Assembly: GCA_021740915.1 (NCBI GenBank)
Contig: JAIOYW010000003.1
Span: 62,001 to 126,000, forward strand
DNA length: 64,000 nucleotides
Origin: Ignavibacteriales bacterium
Lineage (GTDB): Bacteria; Bacteroidota; Ignavibacteria; Ignavibacteriales; Melioribacteraceae
Direction: 5' to 3'
The translations under genes were made by a program, and so were the position numbers. Positions 18,040 through 27,667 of this stretch are shown piece by piece (positions within the stretch are counted from its first letter, which is position 1; each line of letters begins with the position of its first letter). The notes under the pieces were generated by a model. The model saw nothing but the letters and a program-made list of their open reading frames with translations. It did not search any database and had not been told where the DNA came from.

Positions 18040-18945
18040 ATGGAAAGATATTACATAACACATCTTAAAGAACTAGAATCAGAATCAATTTATGTGCTGC
18101 GTGAAGTTGCTGCACAGTTTGAAAATCCCGTACTCCTTTTCTCCGGAGGCAAGGATTCTATCGTCTTGGGGTGGTTATCCAAAAAGGCGTTTCATCCGGC
18201 TAAAATTCCCTATCCGCTTATGCACGTCGATACAGGGCATAATTTTGATGAAACAATGGTTTACAGGGATAATTTTATTAACCTACTTGGAGCCCGTCTG
18301 ATTGTCGCTTCCGTTGAGGCATCTATACGAAAAGGGCGAGTCAGCGATGAGACCGGGAAATATGCTTCCAGAAATGTTGCACAGACAACTACTTTACTCG
18401 ATGCAATAGAGGAGCATAAATTTGATTGTGCTATTGGTGGTGCCCGGAGGGACGAAGAAAAAGCAAGGGCGAAAGAGCGATTTTTCTCTCATCGGGATGA
18501 ATTTGGTCAATGGGATCCCAAAAATCAGCGCCCTGAACTGTGGAATGTTTTTAATGGAAAGAAAAATCCGGGAGAGCATTTCCGTGTTTTTCCATTGAGT
18601 AACTGGACGGAAATGGATGTTTGGCAATATATTGCAATGGAAAATATCCCGATTCCTTCAATCTATTTCGCTCATAAAAGAAAAGTGGTTCACCGCGATG
18701 GTATCATGCTTGCGGTTTCACCTTTTGTTCAAATTGATAAGAGTGATAATGTTGAGGAATTAATGGTCCGGTGCCGAACAGTAGGCGATTTAACCTCAAC
18801 GGGTGTCTGGCGTTCTGATGCGGCCACTATTGAAGATATAATTAATGAAGTCGCAGCCTCCAGAATTACGGAAAGAGGGGGAAGATTTGATGATAAAAGA
18901 TCGGATACCTCCATGGAAGAAAGAAAGATTAAGGGATATTTTTAA
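18040..18945 (+). CDS. cysD: Sulfate adenylyltransferase subunit 2
   Basis: A 301-residue ATP-pyrophosphatase-fold protein. LLFSGGKDSIVLGWLSKKAF near residue 30 is the PP-loop, MHVDTGHNFDETMVYRD follows near residue 66, and AIGGARRDEEKARAKER near residue 132 is the conserved CysD arginine-rich block. With CysN it makes APS from ATP and sulfate. Length and C-terminal ending (MEERKIKGYF) are those of a full-length enzyme. It lies 29 bases after cysC and 73 bases before cysN. Confidence 0.95.
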   Translation: MERYYITHLKELESESIYVLREVAAQFENPVLLFSGGKDSIVLGWLSKKAFHPAKIPYPLMHVDTGHNFDETMVYRDNFINLLGARLIVASVEASIRKGRVSDETGKYASRNVAQTTTLLDAIEEHKFDCAIGGARRDEEKARAKERFFSHRDEFGQWDPKNQRPELWNVFNGKKNPGEHFRVFPLSNWTEMDVWQYIAMENIPIPSIYFAHKRKVVHRDGIMLAVSPFVQIDKSDNVEELMVRCRTVGDLTSTGVWRSDAATIEDIINEVAASRITERGGRFDDKRSDTSMEERKIKGYF

Positions 18946-19018
18946 TCAAGATATTTATTAAAAGTTTATCCAGGATAGAAATCTAATTGTGATTTATAAG
19001 TATTGATGAAATAATCTT

Positions 19019-20290
19019 ATGCACGCGAAGACATATTTAGATATGGAATTACTCCGGTTCACAACTGCAGGATCAGTTGATGACGGAAAATCGACTTTGA
19101 TTGGAAGACTTCTCTTTGATTCAAAAGGTATTTTTGAGGATCAGTTGGAAGCAGTTAAAAGGACCAGTGAAAGAAAAGGACTGGAAACAGTTGATCTGGC
19201 ATTATTGACCGATGGTTTACGGGCCGAAAGAGAACAAGGTATTACAATAGATGTGGCTTACAGATATTTCGCGACACCGAAAAGAAAATTTATAATCGCT
19301 GACACCCCTGGTCATATACAATATACCAGAAATATGGTCACTGGAGCTTCGACGGCAAATCTGGCGCTTATTCTTGTTGATGCGCGTAAAGGTATTGTTG
19401 AGCAGACGAAACGTCATTCTTTTATTGCTAGTTTATTAGGCATACCTCATCTGGTGCTGTGTGTTAATAAAATGGATCTTGTTGAATTTTCGGAAGAGCG
19501 GTTTGATCAGATCGTGGCTGATTATAAAGGCTTTGTGGCAAAAATGGATATTAAGGATGTACGCTATGTTCCAATTAGCGCATTAAACGGTGATAATATT
19601 GTCGAAAGATCAACGAATATGGACTGGTATAAAGGTGCGACACTTTTACATCTTTTGGAGACAATCCATATTTCGAGCGATTACAATCACCAGGATCCGC
19701 GTTTCCCGGTTCAGTATGTAATCCGTCCACAGAAAGTGGAAGGATATCATGACTACAGAGGATTTTCAGGCAGGATTTCCAGCGGGATATTCAGGGTTGG
19801 AGAAGAAATTATGGTGCTTCCTTCGGGGTTTTTATCAAAGATCAAATCCATTTCTTATGTCGGTCAGGAAGTAAATGAAGCTTTCCCTCCAATGTCCGTT
19901 AGTATTGAGTTGGAGGATGACATTGATATCAGCCGGGGGGATATGATTGTTAAACCGAATAATCAGCCCGAAGTAAATCAGGATATTGATTGTATGATCT
20001 GCTGGCTCGGTGAAAAACCTATGCAGATTGGCGGTAAATATATTTTAAGACATACTTCTGCCGAAGTCAGGACTATTATTAAGGATGTAGTTTATCGTAT
20101 GGATATAAATCACCTCCAGAGAGATGAAGAAGAAAAATCGATCAAAGTTAATGACATTTGCCGTGTTAAACTTAGGACGACCAAACCATTATTTTTCGAT
20201 TCTTACAAAAAGAACAGAATTACCGGAAGCATCGTTTTAATTGATGAAGCAACAAATAATACGATTGCTGCGGGGATGATCCATTCCTGA
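19019..20290 (+). CDS. cysN: Sulfate adenylyltransferase subunit 1 (GTPase)
   Basis: A 423-residue elongation-factor-like GTPase. G1 is AGSVDDGKSTLIGRLL near residue 17-32, G3 is ADTPGHIQYTRNM near residue 97, and G4 is VNKMD near residue 150. A SQ-ILRHTSAEVRT type C-terminal beta-barrel follows. GTP hydrolysis drives APS formation by CysD. No APS-kinase domain is fused at the C-terminus, consistent with the separate cysC. The ATG at 19019 lies 73 bases after cysD; the carrier gene follows after 31 bases. Confidence 0.95.
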   Translation: MHAKTYLDMELLRFTTAGSVDDGKSTLIGRLLFDSKGIFEDQLEAVKRTSERKGLETVDLALLTDGLRAEREQGITIDVAYRYFATPKRKFIIADTPGHIQYTRNMVTGASTANLALILVDARKGIVEQTKRHSFIASLLGIPHLVLCVNKMDLVEFSEERFDQIVADYKGFVAKMDIKDVRYVPISALNGDNIVERSTNMDWYKGATLLHLLETIHISSDYNHQDPRFPVQYVIRPQKVEGYHDYRGFSGRISSGIFRVGEEIMVLPSGFLSKIKSISYVGQEVNEAFPPMSVSIELEDDIDISRGDMIVKPNNQPEVNQDIDCMICWLGEKPMQIGGKYILRHTSAEVRTIIKDVVYRMDINHLQRDEEEKSIKVNDICRVKLRTTKPLFFDSYKKNRITGSIVLIDEATNNTIAAGMIHS

Positions 20291-20321
20291 AAATGACTAA
20301 ACCAATAAATATTAAAACAAA

Positions 20322-22115
20322 TTGCCCCTGAACTTCGATTTCCTTTATACTCTTTTTTTATTTCTTCTCCTGACTTTTCTTTTAGTTAAAGAGATACTTT
20401 CGCCGGAAATTTCTATCTTTTCAGTTTTGCTTTTGCTGTTGATCGGGGACATCATCTCCGTTAAGGAAGCATTCAGCGGGTTCTCGAATGAAGGTATGCT
20501 TACCATTGGACTTCTGTTTGCTGTAAGCGGTGCACTTCAGGCAACCGGAGTTCTGAATACTTTTATTAACTGGGTGCTGAAAGGAAGTCTGAATCATGGG
20601 GTGAAGTCTGTGATGGGAAGGCTGTTATTACCAATTGCAATTCTGTCAGCTTTTCTGAATAATACTCCAATTGTTGCTATGATAATTTCACCGGTTAAAA
20701 ACTGGGCTGAACGTAACAATTTACCCGCATCTAAATTCCTTATACCAATTTCGTATGCTACAATCATGGGCGGAATGTGCACTCTTATTGGAACGAGTAC
20801 GAATTTAATTGTCAATGGGCTTATGCTTGAAAATGGATATCAGGGATTTGGATTCTTCGAACTTACTTATATTGGATTGCCTGTAACTCTCTTCGGCCTG
20901 ATCTATCTGATACTTTGGGGAAATAAACTACTCCCTGAAGCCGGCAGCCTCGTAAAGGAATTCTCGAAAAGCAGTCGTGATTATGTTATCGAATTAAAAG
21001 TGCGGCCAAATTGCAGTTTTACAGGAATGTCTATAGAAGAAGCCGGATTAAGGCATTTGAAGGGTTTATATCTTTTCCAGATAGAAAGGAATCACAAAAT
21101 TATTGGGCAGGTACCTCCGAATGAGATTATTAAGGTAGATGACCGTTTATTTTTTACCGGACTCCCGGAAACTATTCTCGAATTGCAGAAAACTCCCGGA
21201 CTCGAAATTATTGAAGATTTCGAATTTGATCTGAAGAATTATGATTCAGATAAATTAAAATATTATGAAGTGGTGGTCTCTAATTCTTCTCCATTTAATA
21301 ACCTGAAGATAAAGGATAGCAATTTCCGCGAGAAATATAATGCTGTTATAATAGCAATTCACAGAAATGGTGGAAGGATACGAGAAAAAATTGGGAATAT
21401 TGAAATCAAAACAGGTGATACACTTTTGCTCTTGTCAGATAAGCAATTCAAGAATCAATGGTACGATTCCCGGGATTTTCTTCTCATTTCTGAACTCACC
21501 GGGGTCTATTCCAAACCAAGATGGCATGCATTTTTTGCAACCTGTGTATTTATTCTTTCTCTTACTCTCTCAATTATTGGACTTATTCCATTAATCTCAG
21601 CAGTTGGAATTGCTGCGGTCGCACTTGTTTTAGCAGGGACTCTTTCTAAAGAAAATGTCATAAATTCAATTGACTGGAAAGTGCTGCTTATAATAGCTTC
21701 CTCGTTTGGTATAGCTATTGCGATGGAAAAAACCGGAGTTGGTGGATTTTTTGCGGATATCATTCTTTCCGTATCTGGTAATTTCGGTATAATTGGAATT
21801 CTTACAGGGATTTATGTCGTGACAGCAATTTACACGAATTTTATTACAAATAACACAGCGGCAGTTTTAATGTTCCCGATAGCTTTTTCAATTGCACAGA
21901 GTATGAATCTCGATATCCATCCCCTGGCAGTTGCAATTGCAATAGGGGCTTCAAGCAGTTTTGCCACTCCGATCAGTTACCAGACGAATCTTATGGTTTA
22001 CGGCCCCGGAGGCTATAAATTCAAAGACTTTCTGAGGGTTGGTTTACCACTCCAGGTCATTGTTCTTTTAATCGCAATTCCTATCATTTATTTGGTTTAC
22101 TTTTTCGAGTTCTAA
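20322..22115 (+). CDS. SLC13/DASS family anion carrier with two TrkA-C domains, likely sulfate permease
   Basis: A 597-residue inner-membrane carrier. The first half has NNTPIVAMIISPV and MGGMCTLIGTSTNLIVNG; the last third has TNNTAAVLMFPIAFS and SSSFATPISYQTNLMVYGPG, the paired SNT-type substrate and sodium motifs. Between them, about residues 220-370, lie two RCK_C/TrkA-C regulatory domains. Proteins of this layout are common next to cysD/cysN and import sulfate. Start is TTG at 20322; no better start is close. Its position after cysN supports sulfate as substrate. Confidence 0.85.
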   Translation: MPLNFDFLYTLFLFLLLTFLLVKEILSPEISIFSVLLLLLIGDIISVKEAFSGFSNEGMLTIGLLFAVSGALQATGVLNTFINWVLKGSLNHGVKSVMGRLLLPIAILSAFLNNTPIVAMIISPVKNWAERNNLPASKFLIPISYATIMGGMCTLIGTSTNLIVNGLMLENGYQGFGFFELTYIGLPVTLFGLIYLILWGNKLLPEAGSLVKEFSKSSRDYVIELKVRPNCSFTGMSIEEAGLRHLKGLYLFQIERNHKIIGQVPPNEIIKVDDRLFFTGLPETILELQKTPGLEIIEDFEFDLKNYDSDKLKYYEVVVSNSSPFNNLKIKDSNFREKYNAVIIAIHRNGGRIREKIGNIEIKTGDTLLLLSDKQFKNQWYDSRDFLLISELTGVYSKPRWHAFFATCVFILSLTLSIIGLIPLISAVGIAAVALVLAGTLSKENVINSIDWKVLLIIASSFGIAIAMEKTGVGGFFADIILSVSGNFGIIGILTGIYVVTAIYTNFITNNTAAVLMFPIAFSIAQSMNLDIHPLAVAIAIGASSSFATPISYQTNLMVYGPGGYKFKDFLRVGLPLQVIVLLIAIPIIYLVYFFEF

Positions 22116-22170
22116 TTCACTGATCTATTTGCTTTTTGAAATAAAATTAGTTTGGAGGCATAGGAATTAG

Positions 22171-23304
22171 TTGAGCCATCATAACACAAAAAAACGAATA
22201 ACCGTAACACAGCCTTCATTGCCTCCTATTCAGGAATTTATTCCTTATCTCGAAAAAATTTGGGAAAATAAATGGCTCACGAATAACGGACCCTTTCACC
22301 AGGAGTTAGAGAAAAAACTCGCTGAATTCCTTGGAGTGAAATACATATCCTTATTCGCAAACGGTACCTTAGCCTTAATTACTGCTTTACAGCAGTTAAG
22401 GATCACCGGGGAGGTAATCACAACCCCGTTCAGTTTTGTTGCAACAGCTCATTCGTTATGGTGGAATAATATCCAGCCGATATTCGTAGATATTGAACCA
22501 AAGTATTTAAATATTGATCCCGAAAAAATTGAATCAGCAATTACACCTCACACAACAGCAATAATGCCGGTACATGTGTATGGTAATCCATGTAATGTTA
22601 CACGGATTCAGGAGATTGCTCAAAAACATAACCTGAAAGTTATTTACGATTCAGCACATGCTTTTGGTGTAAAATTAGACGGAGGATCCATCTTAAATTA
22701 TGGTGATCTATCCGTGCTGAGTTTTCATGCGACAAAAGTATATAATACTTTTGAAGGAGGCGCTATCATTTGTCACGATGAAAAGACAAAACAGCAGATT
22801 GATAATCTTAAAAATTTCGGATTTGTTGATGAAATTACTGTCGTTGCCCCGGGCATTAATTCGAAAATGAACGAAATCCAAGCGGCTTTTGGCTTGCTGC
22901 AACTAAATTACCTGAAAGCAAATATTGCAAAAAGAAAAATAATTACTGAATCTTACCAGAATGGGCTAAAAAATATTAATGGAATATCCTTCCTGAAAGA
23001 TATTCCTGCAGTGACTCACAATTATTCATATTTCCCGATTTTGGTAAATACTGACGAATACGGGATGAGCAGAGATCAATTATACTTTAAATTGAAAAGT
23101 GAAGAAATTTACAGCCGCCGTTATTTTTATCCTCTTATCAGTAATTTGCCGACTTACAGGTCACTGTTATCCTCAGCCAAAGAAAATCTGCCTGTAGCAA
23201 ATGAGATAGCAGAAAAAGTAATATGTCTTCCAATTTTCGATTCGCTTGATTCTGAAGATGTTTCGAAAGTAATCCAGTATATCCAGCACTTTTCCAGATC
23301 ATAA
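22171..23304 (+). CDS. VioA-like DegT/DnrJ/EryC1 sugar aminotransferase
   Basis: A 377-residue PLP enzyme. TVTQPSLPPIQEFIPYLEKI, then LTNNGPFHQELEKKLAEFLG and IMPVHVYGNPCNVTRIQEIA closely follow dTDP-4-amino-4,6-dideoxyglucose (viosamine) aminotransferases such as VioA. The PLP lysine is K189 in SFHATKVYNTFEGG. It would convert dTDP-4-keto-6-deoxyglucose to dTDP-viosamine (Qui4N) with glutamate as donor. No rmlA or rmlB is in the window, so the dTDP sugar must come from elsewhere. Start is TTG 22171 after TTTGGAGGC at 22150-22158. The downstream ACP, KAS III, reductase and acyltransferase could make and attach an acyl group to the new amine. Confidence 0.78.
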   Translation: MSHHNTKKRITVTQPSLPPIQEFIPYLEKIWENKWLTNNGPFHQELEKKLAEFLGVKYISLFANGTLALITALQQLRITGEVITTPFSFVATAHSLWWNNIQPIFVDIEPKYLNIDPEKIESAITPHTTAIMPVHVYGNPCNVTRIQEIAQKHNLKVIYDSAHAFGVKLDGGSILNYGDLSVLSFHATKVYNTFEGGAIICHDEKTKQQIDNLKNFGFVDEITVVAPGINSKMNEIQAAFGLLQLNYLKANIAKRKIITESYQNGLKNINGISFLKDIPAVTHNYSYFPILVNTDEYGMSRDQLYFKLKSEEIYSRRYFYPLISNLPTYRSLLSSAKENLPVANEIAEKVICLPIFDSLDSEDVSKVIQYIQHFSRS

Positions 23305-23534
23305 CATTCTTGTTCCAAATTGTTTGGAGATAATCTTTCTCGCTTAATTTTTCCTACCGTGAATCTTGTTTCCGTCTTTAATTACATAAACTTTATGCCG
23401 TTATCAAATATTAGTATCCTTTCGATAATAATTTAATGACCAAATAAAAATCGAACCTTTGCTTTCAGAAATTCAGGACTTTTTTCTAACTGCGGGTTCA
23501 ATAAACAACTCACTTATTTCACTTCATTTATTTT

Positions 23535-24773
23535 ATGAGTATTAAACCAATGCAGACTTCCTTAGATTACATTTATGACGTCTATCATCAAATCAGCGCA
23601 GAACAGGCAGCGATTCGTTATCCATACTATTATTTTCAGCCGGTAATTTTCACATCTGTAATGATGGATAATTTCAGAAAGCTTCAAACTATTCTTGTCA
23701 AGGCGATTAATTATTATGTGAAGAATTTTGAAGCGTTTGATCATATTACCGGACATAGTGATAAGGTGTATAAAATTGCAGAAATCGGACGGAAATATGA
23801 ATATAGAATTGGAGTGTTCAGACCTGATTTTATTGTCCGTCCTGATGGACAGATTTCAATAATTGAAATAAATGCCAGATATTTTCATGGGTATTTTCTG
23901 CATGGACTCACTGAAAATATTATGGAAAACAAGATGTCCTGTTATTCAACCATCGACTCTAAAAAACCTATTGATCTGATAATTGATCATATATTTAGAT
24001 ATTTCGGTGATTTTGAAAAGCTCATATATTTAAGAGGTGGTGATAGAGATGCTGATAACCGCTATTTTGAACATTTCTATAAGAAAATTGGAATTGACTT
24101 TAGGAATATTTCGCCTGATGATATTTCTTCAAGTCACAATTTATTAAAGGATGCTGCGATAATCAGTGGTTTTAATCAGATGGAATTGAAGAATTTATCG
24201 GATGATGATGTTGAGTTTTTATCAGCTTCTAATATGTTAAACAATCTGACTACAATCTTTCTTGTTCATGATAAAAGGTTTCTGGCAGTTTTGACGGATC
24301 AAGATTTCCAGGGAAAAGTGTTTACAAAGGATGAACAAAAATTTATCACACCATATCTTACTCCTACCTTCACAAGGAAGCAGGGCAAAGAGGTATGGGA
24401 AATTGCCCGTCGAAACCGTAAAGACTGGATTCTTAAACCGCAGCTTCTTGGTAAGAGCTATGGAATTATCCCCGGATTATTAGTATCGGACGAGAAGTGG
24501 GAATCAGTATTCAGATCATCCGATATTGAGCAGATGATTTTGCAGCCTATGCTTCCGCAACGAACCTTTACTGGAAATATTAGCAGAGATGGAAAAAAAT
24601 ACACAGATTATGCTACAGGAACACTTCTTTACTTTGATGATAAATTTTTTGGACCTGGGGAATTCAGAGCAACTTCGACTGAAGTAGTTAATTTTATTAA
24701 GGATGACAGAAAAATCGGGCCTTGGATTACTGATGATTATCAGGATTATAAAGATGGTTATTTCCTGTTATAA
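23535..24773 (+). CDS. Circularly permuted ATP-grasp (glutathionylspermidine-synthase-like) ligase, copy 1
   Basis: A 412-residue protein. FRPDFIVRPDGQ leads into E111-I-N-A-R-Y, the metal-binding strand, and the ATP lysine comes later at K301 in DWILKPQLLGKSYG, with the hinge MILQPMLPQRTF near residue 330. Metal strand before ATP lysine is the order of circularly permuted ATP-grasp folds such as glutathionylspermidine synthase. Such enzymes form amides from carboxylates with ATP. It is the first of three tandem paralogues; its C-terminal ~100 residues are almost identical to copy 2, while its N-terminus differs. No peptidase (CHAP) domain is present. Substrate unknown; a role near the ACP and amino-sugar genes is inferred. 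Confidence 0.7.
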   Translation: MSIKPMQTSLDYIYDVYHQISAEQAAIRYPYYYFQPVIFTSVMMDNFRKLQTILVKAINYYVKNFEAFDHITGHSDKVYKIAEIGRKYEYRIGVFRPDFIVRPDGQISIIEINARYFHGYFLHGLTENIMENKMSCYSTIDSKKPIDLIIDHIFRYFGDFEKLIYLRGGDRDADNRYFEHFYKKIGIDFRNISPDDISSSHNLLKDAAIISGFNQMELKNLSDDDVEFLSASNMLNNLTTIFLVHDKRFLAVLTDQDFQGKVFTKDEQKFITPYLTPTFTRKQGKEVWEIARRNRKDWILKPQLLGKSYGIIPGLLVSDEKWESVFRSSDIEQMILQPMLPQRTFTGNISRDGKKYTDYATGTLLYFDDKFFGPGEFRATSTEVVNFIKDDRKIGPWITDDYQDYKDGYFLL

Positions 24774-24848
24774 ACTCTGCCTTATTTTAGATCAGGGCAT
24801 TCAATTTTATTAATAATGTAATTCTTAACATTTTAAGATTAAAAATAA
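24774..24848. repeat. Repeated spacer between ATP-grasp copies 1 and 2
   Basis: This spacer and the one at 26073-26148 are near copies, sharing TTTAGATCAGG, TTATTAATAATGTAAT, CTTAACATTTT and AGATTAAAAAT before the next ATG. The similarity runs on into the 5' ends of copies 2 and 3. It marks the unit boundary of a tandem duplication. Confidence 0.8.
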
Positions 24849-26072
24849 ATGAAACATAATTTCAAAGATATTTTCGCTCTTTATCAAAAAATTTCAGCGG
24901 AAAAAGCAGAAGTACGCTATCCTTATTATTATTTACAACCGGTAATTTTCACTTCCGTAAGGATGAATAATTTTAGAAAGCTTCAGACTATCCTTGTAAA
25001 GGCAATTAATTATTATGTTAAGAATTTTGAAGCGTTTGATCATATTACCGGACATAATGATAAGGTATATAAAATTGCTGAGATCGGAAAAAAATATCAA
25101 TACCGGATCGGTGTATATAGACCTGATTTTGTTGTCGGTCCCGATGGACAAATTTCAATTGTCGAAATAAATGCCAGATATTTTCACGGGTATTTCCTTC
25201 ACGGACTGACCGAATTCATCATGGAAAATAAATTAGGCTGTTATTCTTATATTGATGGAAGAAAGCCGATTGACCTATTAATTGATCAGGTTTTCAACTA
25301 TTTCGGCAATTTTAACAGACTGATTTATCTTCGGGGCAATGACCGGGATGCAGACAACCGCTATTTTCAACAGCTTTTTGAAAAGAGCGGAATTGAATTT
25401 CTGAATATCTCTCCAAAAGACCTTTCATCCAGCCATAATCTGCTCAATGGGTCAGCAATTATTAATGGTTTTAATCAGATGGAACTTGACAATCTGACAC
25501 CAGATGAAATTGAATTGCTTTCCGCCTCAAATTTATTAAATAATCTTCGAACGATATTTTTGGTTCATGATAAACGGTTTCTGGCTGTATTATTCGAAAA
25601 AAATTTTCAGGCAGAAGTTTTTTCAAAAGAAGAGATCGAATTTATTAGACCATATCTCACTCCCACATTCACAAGAAAGCAGGATAAGGAAGTTTGGGAG
25701 ATTGCCCGCCTTAACCGTAAGGACTGGATTTTGAAACCAAATCTTCTGGGCCAGAGTGATGGTATTGTTCCCGGATTATTAGTATCTGACGAGAAGTGGG
25801 AATCAATATTCAAATCTTCCGATATTGAGCAGATGATTTTGCAGCCTATGCTTCCGCAGCGTACTTTCACAGGAAAAATAAGCAGGGATGGAAAAGAATT
25901 CACTGATTATGCAACTGGTACACTTCTTTATTTTGATGATAAATTTTTTGGACCTGGGGAATTCAGAGCAACCTCGACTGAAGTAGTTAATTTTATAAAG
26001 GATGACAGAAAAATCGGCCCGTGGATTACTGATGATTATCAGGATTATAAAGATGGATATTTCCTGTTATAA
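24849..26072 (+). CDS. Circularly permuted ATP-grasp ligase, copy 2
   Basis: A 407-residue paralogue with the metal strand E106-INARY and ATP lysine K296 in DWILKPNLLGQSDG, both conserved. The first 28 residues (MKHNFKDIFALYQKISAEKA and on through RYPYY) are the same as in copy 3, whereas the last ~100 residues match copy 1 almost residue for residue. So the gene is a mosaic of its neighbours. It has no signal peptide or membrane segment and should be cytoplasmic. Three active-looking copies suggest either three successive ligations or dosage; the sequence cannot say which. Confidence 0.7.
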   Translation: MKHNFKDIFALYQKISAEKAEVRYPYYYLQPVIFTSVRMNNFRKLQTILVKAINYYVKNFEAFDHITGHNDKVYKIAEIGKKYQYRIGVYRPDFVVGPDGQISIVEINARYFHGYFLHGLTEFIMENKLGCYSYIDGRKPIDLLIDQVFNYFGNFNRLIYLRGNDRDADNRYFQQLFEKSGIEFLNISPKDLSSSHNLLNGSAIINGFNQMELDNLTPDEIELLSASNLLNNLRTIFLVHDKRFLAVLFEKNFQAEVFSKEEIEFIRPYLTPTFTRKQDKEVWEIARLNRKDWILKPNLLGQSDGIVPGLLVSDEKWESIFKSSDIEQMILQPMLPQRTFTGKISRDGKEFTDYATGTLLYFDDKFFGPGEFRATSTEVVNFIKDDRKIGPWITDDYQDYKDGYFLL

Positions 26073-26148
26073 TCCCTGGCTCAGTTTAGATCAGGCCCTT
26101 CAGTTTTTATTAATAATGTAATACTTAACATTTTGAGATTAAAAATTA
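26073..26148. repeat. Repeated spacer between ATP-grasp copies 2 and 3
   Basis: A near copy of 24774-24848, differing by scattered substitutions and a one-base length change. It supports tandem duplication of a gene-plus-spacer unit. Confidence 0.8.
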
Positions 26149-27372
26149 ATGAAACATAATTTCAAAGATATTTTCGCGCTTTATCAAAAAATTTCAGCGG
26201 AAAAAGCAGAGGTACGCTATCCCTACTATCATTTGAATCCTGTTGTAATCACAAGTGAGAGAATGGAGAAATTCAGAAAATTACAAAAATTGCTTCTTAA
26301 GGCTTTTCACTACTATGTCAGGAACTATCAAAAATATGAGCACGTTGTTACTCATGCCGACCATGTTCATAAAATAGTGGAGATTTGTCAGAAGTATGAA
26401 TACAAAGTAGGCTCTTTCAGACCTGATTACCTTGTGGATACACATGGGGGAATCAAAATATGCGAGATCAATGCACGATATTTTGAAGCATTCTTTCTTC
26501 AGGGACTAACAGAATATATTATGGAAAAAAAAACCGGTTGTGTTTCATATATTGATGGAAAGAAACCGATTGAAGCATTCTTGGAGACTCTTTTTGAATA
26601 CTGGGGAAACTTTGAGCGCGTTGTTGTCCTCAAAGGAATGGATAGAGAAGGGGATATTCGTTATTACCGCCCATTCTTTGAAGAACTCGGGATTGAATTT
26701 GTCCAGGTAAAACCTGCTGATATATGCAAAAATCTAAATTTACTTGAGGGTTCCGGAGTAATCAGCGCCATGTCACAGATGGAACTTGATACATTGCCTT
26801 TGGAAGCGATTGAAGCCCTATCAGCTTCAAAAATAATTAACAGATTTTCTACTATCTACTTATTGCATGATAAAAGATTTTTAGCTTTACTATATGACAA
26901 CGATTTTCAGGAAAAAATTTATAACAAGGAAGAAAAGGAGTTTATTTTTCCATATTTGATACCTACTTACACAAGGAAACAGAATCCTGAAATATGGGAA
27001 ATTGCACGTAGTAACAGGGAAGGCTGGATCCTCAAACCACAATTATTAGGAAAGAGTGAAGGTATTGTACCTGGTCCTTTAGTCTCCGATCAGGAATGGG
27101 AATCGGTTTTTGATTCGCCGAAAATCGAAAAAATGATCCTTCAGTCGATGATTGATCAAAGGACTTTTACAGGTAAAATCAGTGAGGAAAGCAAAATTTT
27201 TACTGATTATGCAACCGGAACTCTTCTTTGCTTCAATGACAGTTTTTTTGGTCCCGCCGAATTCAGAGCTACATCTCAAACAGTTGTTAATCTGATTAAA
27301 GATGACCGAAAAATCGGCACATGGTTAACTGATGAATACCAAAATTTCAAAGGCGACTATTTTATACTTTAA
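26149..27372 (+). CDS. Circularly permuted ATP-grasp ligase, copy 3 (divergent)
   Basis: A 407-residue paralogue. After the 27 residues it shares with copy 2 the sequence diverges strongly (for example KYEHVVTHADHVHKIVEICQ against FEAFDHITGHNDKVYKIAEI), but the key elements remain: FRPDYLVDTHGGIKICEINARY, DWILKP-type WILKPQLLGKSEG, and the tail FFGPAEFRATSQTVVNLIKDD. Divergence in the region between metal strand and lysine suggests a different substrate. It lies 61 bases before the acyl carrier protein start, so it may be the copy that works with a carrier-bound substrate. Confidence 0.7.
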   Translation: MKHNFKDIFALYQKISAEKAEVRYPYYHLNPVVITSERMEKFRKLQKLLLKAFHYYVRNYQKYEHVVTHADHVHKIVEICQKYEYKVGSFRPDYLVDTHGGIKICEINARYFEAFFLQGLTEYIMEKKTGCVSYIDGKKPIEAFLETLFEYWGNFERVVVLKGMDREGDIRYYRPFFEELGIEFVQVKPADICKNLNLLEGSGVISAMSQMELDTLPLEAIEALSASKIINRFSTIYLLHDKRFLALLYDNDFQEKIYNKEEKEFIFPYLIPTYTRKQNPEIWEIARSNREGWILKPQLLGKSEGIVPGPLVSDQEWESVFDSPKIEKMILQSMIDQRTFTGKISEESKIFTDYATGTLLCFNDSFFGPAEFRATSQTVVNLIKDDRKIGTWLTDEYQNFKGDYFIL

Positions 27373-27433
27373 GACAAAGTTTATACTTGAAAACGGGCTA
27401 ATTTATTTTACAATAATTATATTGGAGATTACT

Positions 27434-27667
27434 TTGAACATGAATGATTTTATCGCAAAATTTTCTGACATTTTTGAAAACACAGACGTTTCGAAATTTA
27501 CACCTGAAACTTTGCTGAGTGATATCGATGAGTGGGATTCATTAACAGCTTTGTCGCTTATCGCAATGGCTCAGCAGGAATATAAGGTTAAAATATCCGG
27601 GGATGATATACGAAAAGTAACAACGATCAGGGATTTATTTGAAAAAATAAGTGAGTTGTCAAAATAA
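27434..27667 (+). CDS. Acyl carrier protein
   Basis: A 77-residue ACP. DEWDSLTALSLIAMAQ contains S36, the expected phosphopantetheine site, and ISGDDIRKVTTIRDLFEKI is the typical third helix and end. I chose TTG 27434 because GGAG at 27424-27427 sits 6 bases before it; an ATG at 27440 with a longer spacing is possible. Upstream start codons in the same frame lie inside the ATP-grasp gene and were rejected. It is a dedicated ACP, grouped with an SDR reductase and KAS III, so it probably carries a short 3-oxo/3-hydroxyacyl chain for the sugar rather than serving fatty-acid synthesis. Confidence 0.88.
   Translation: MNMNDFIAKFSDIFENTDVSKFTPETLLSDIDEWDSLTALSLIAMAQQEYKVKISGDDIRKVTTIRDLFEKISELSK

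Noticed and set aside
23535-27372. Triple ATP-grasp copies as an assembly artefact
   Set aside because: The copies differ by many substitutions, copy 3 is strongly divergent, and the spacers differ by point changes, so they are real separate genes.
27332-27433. Longer N-terminus for the acyl carrier protein
   Set aside because: It would start inside the third ATP-grasp gene and adds residues not found in ACPs; TTG 27434 has a well-placed GGAG.
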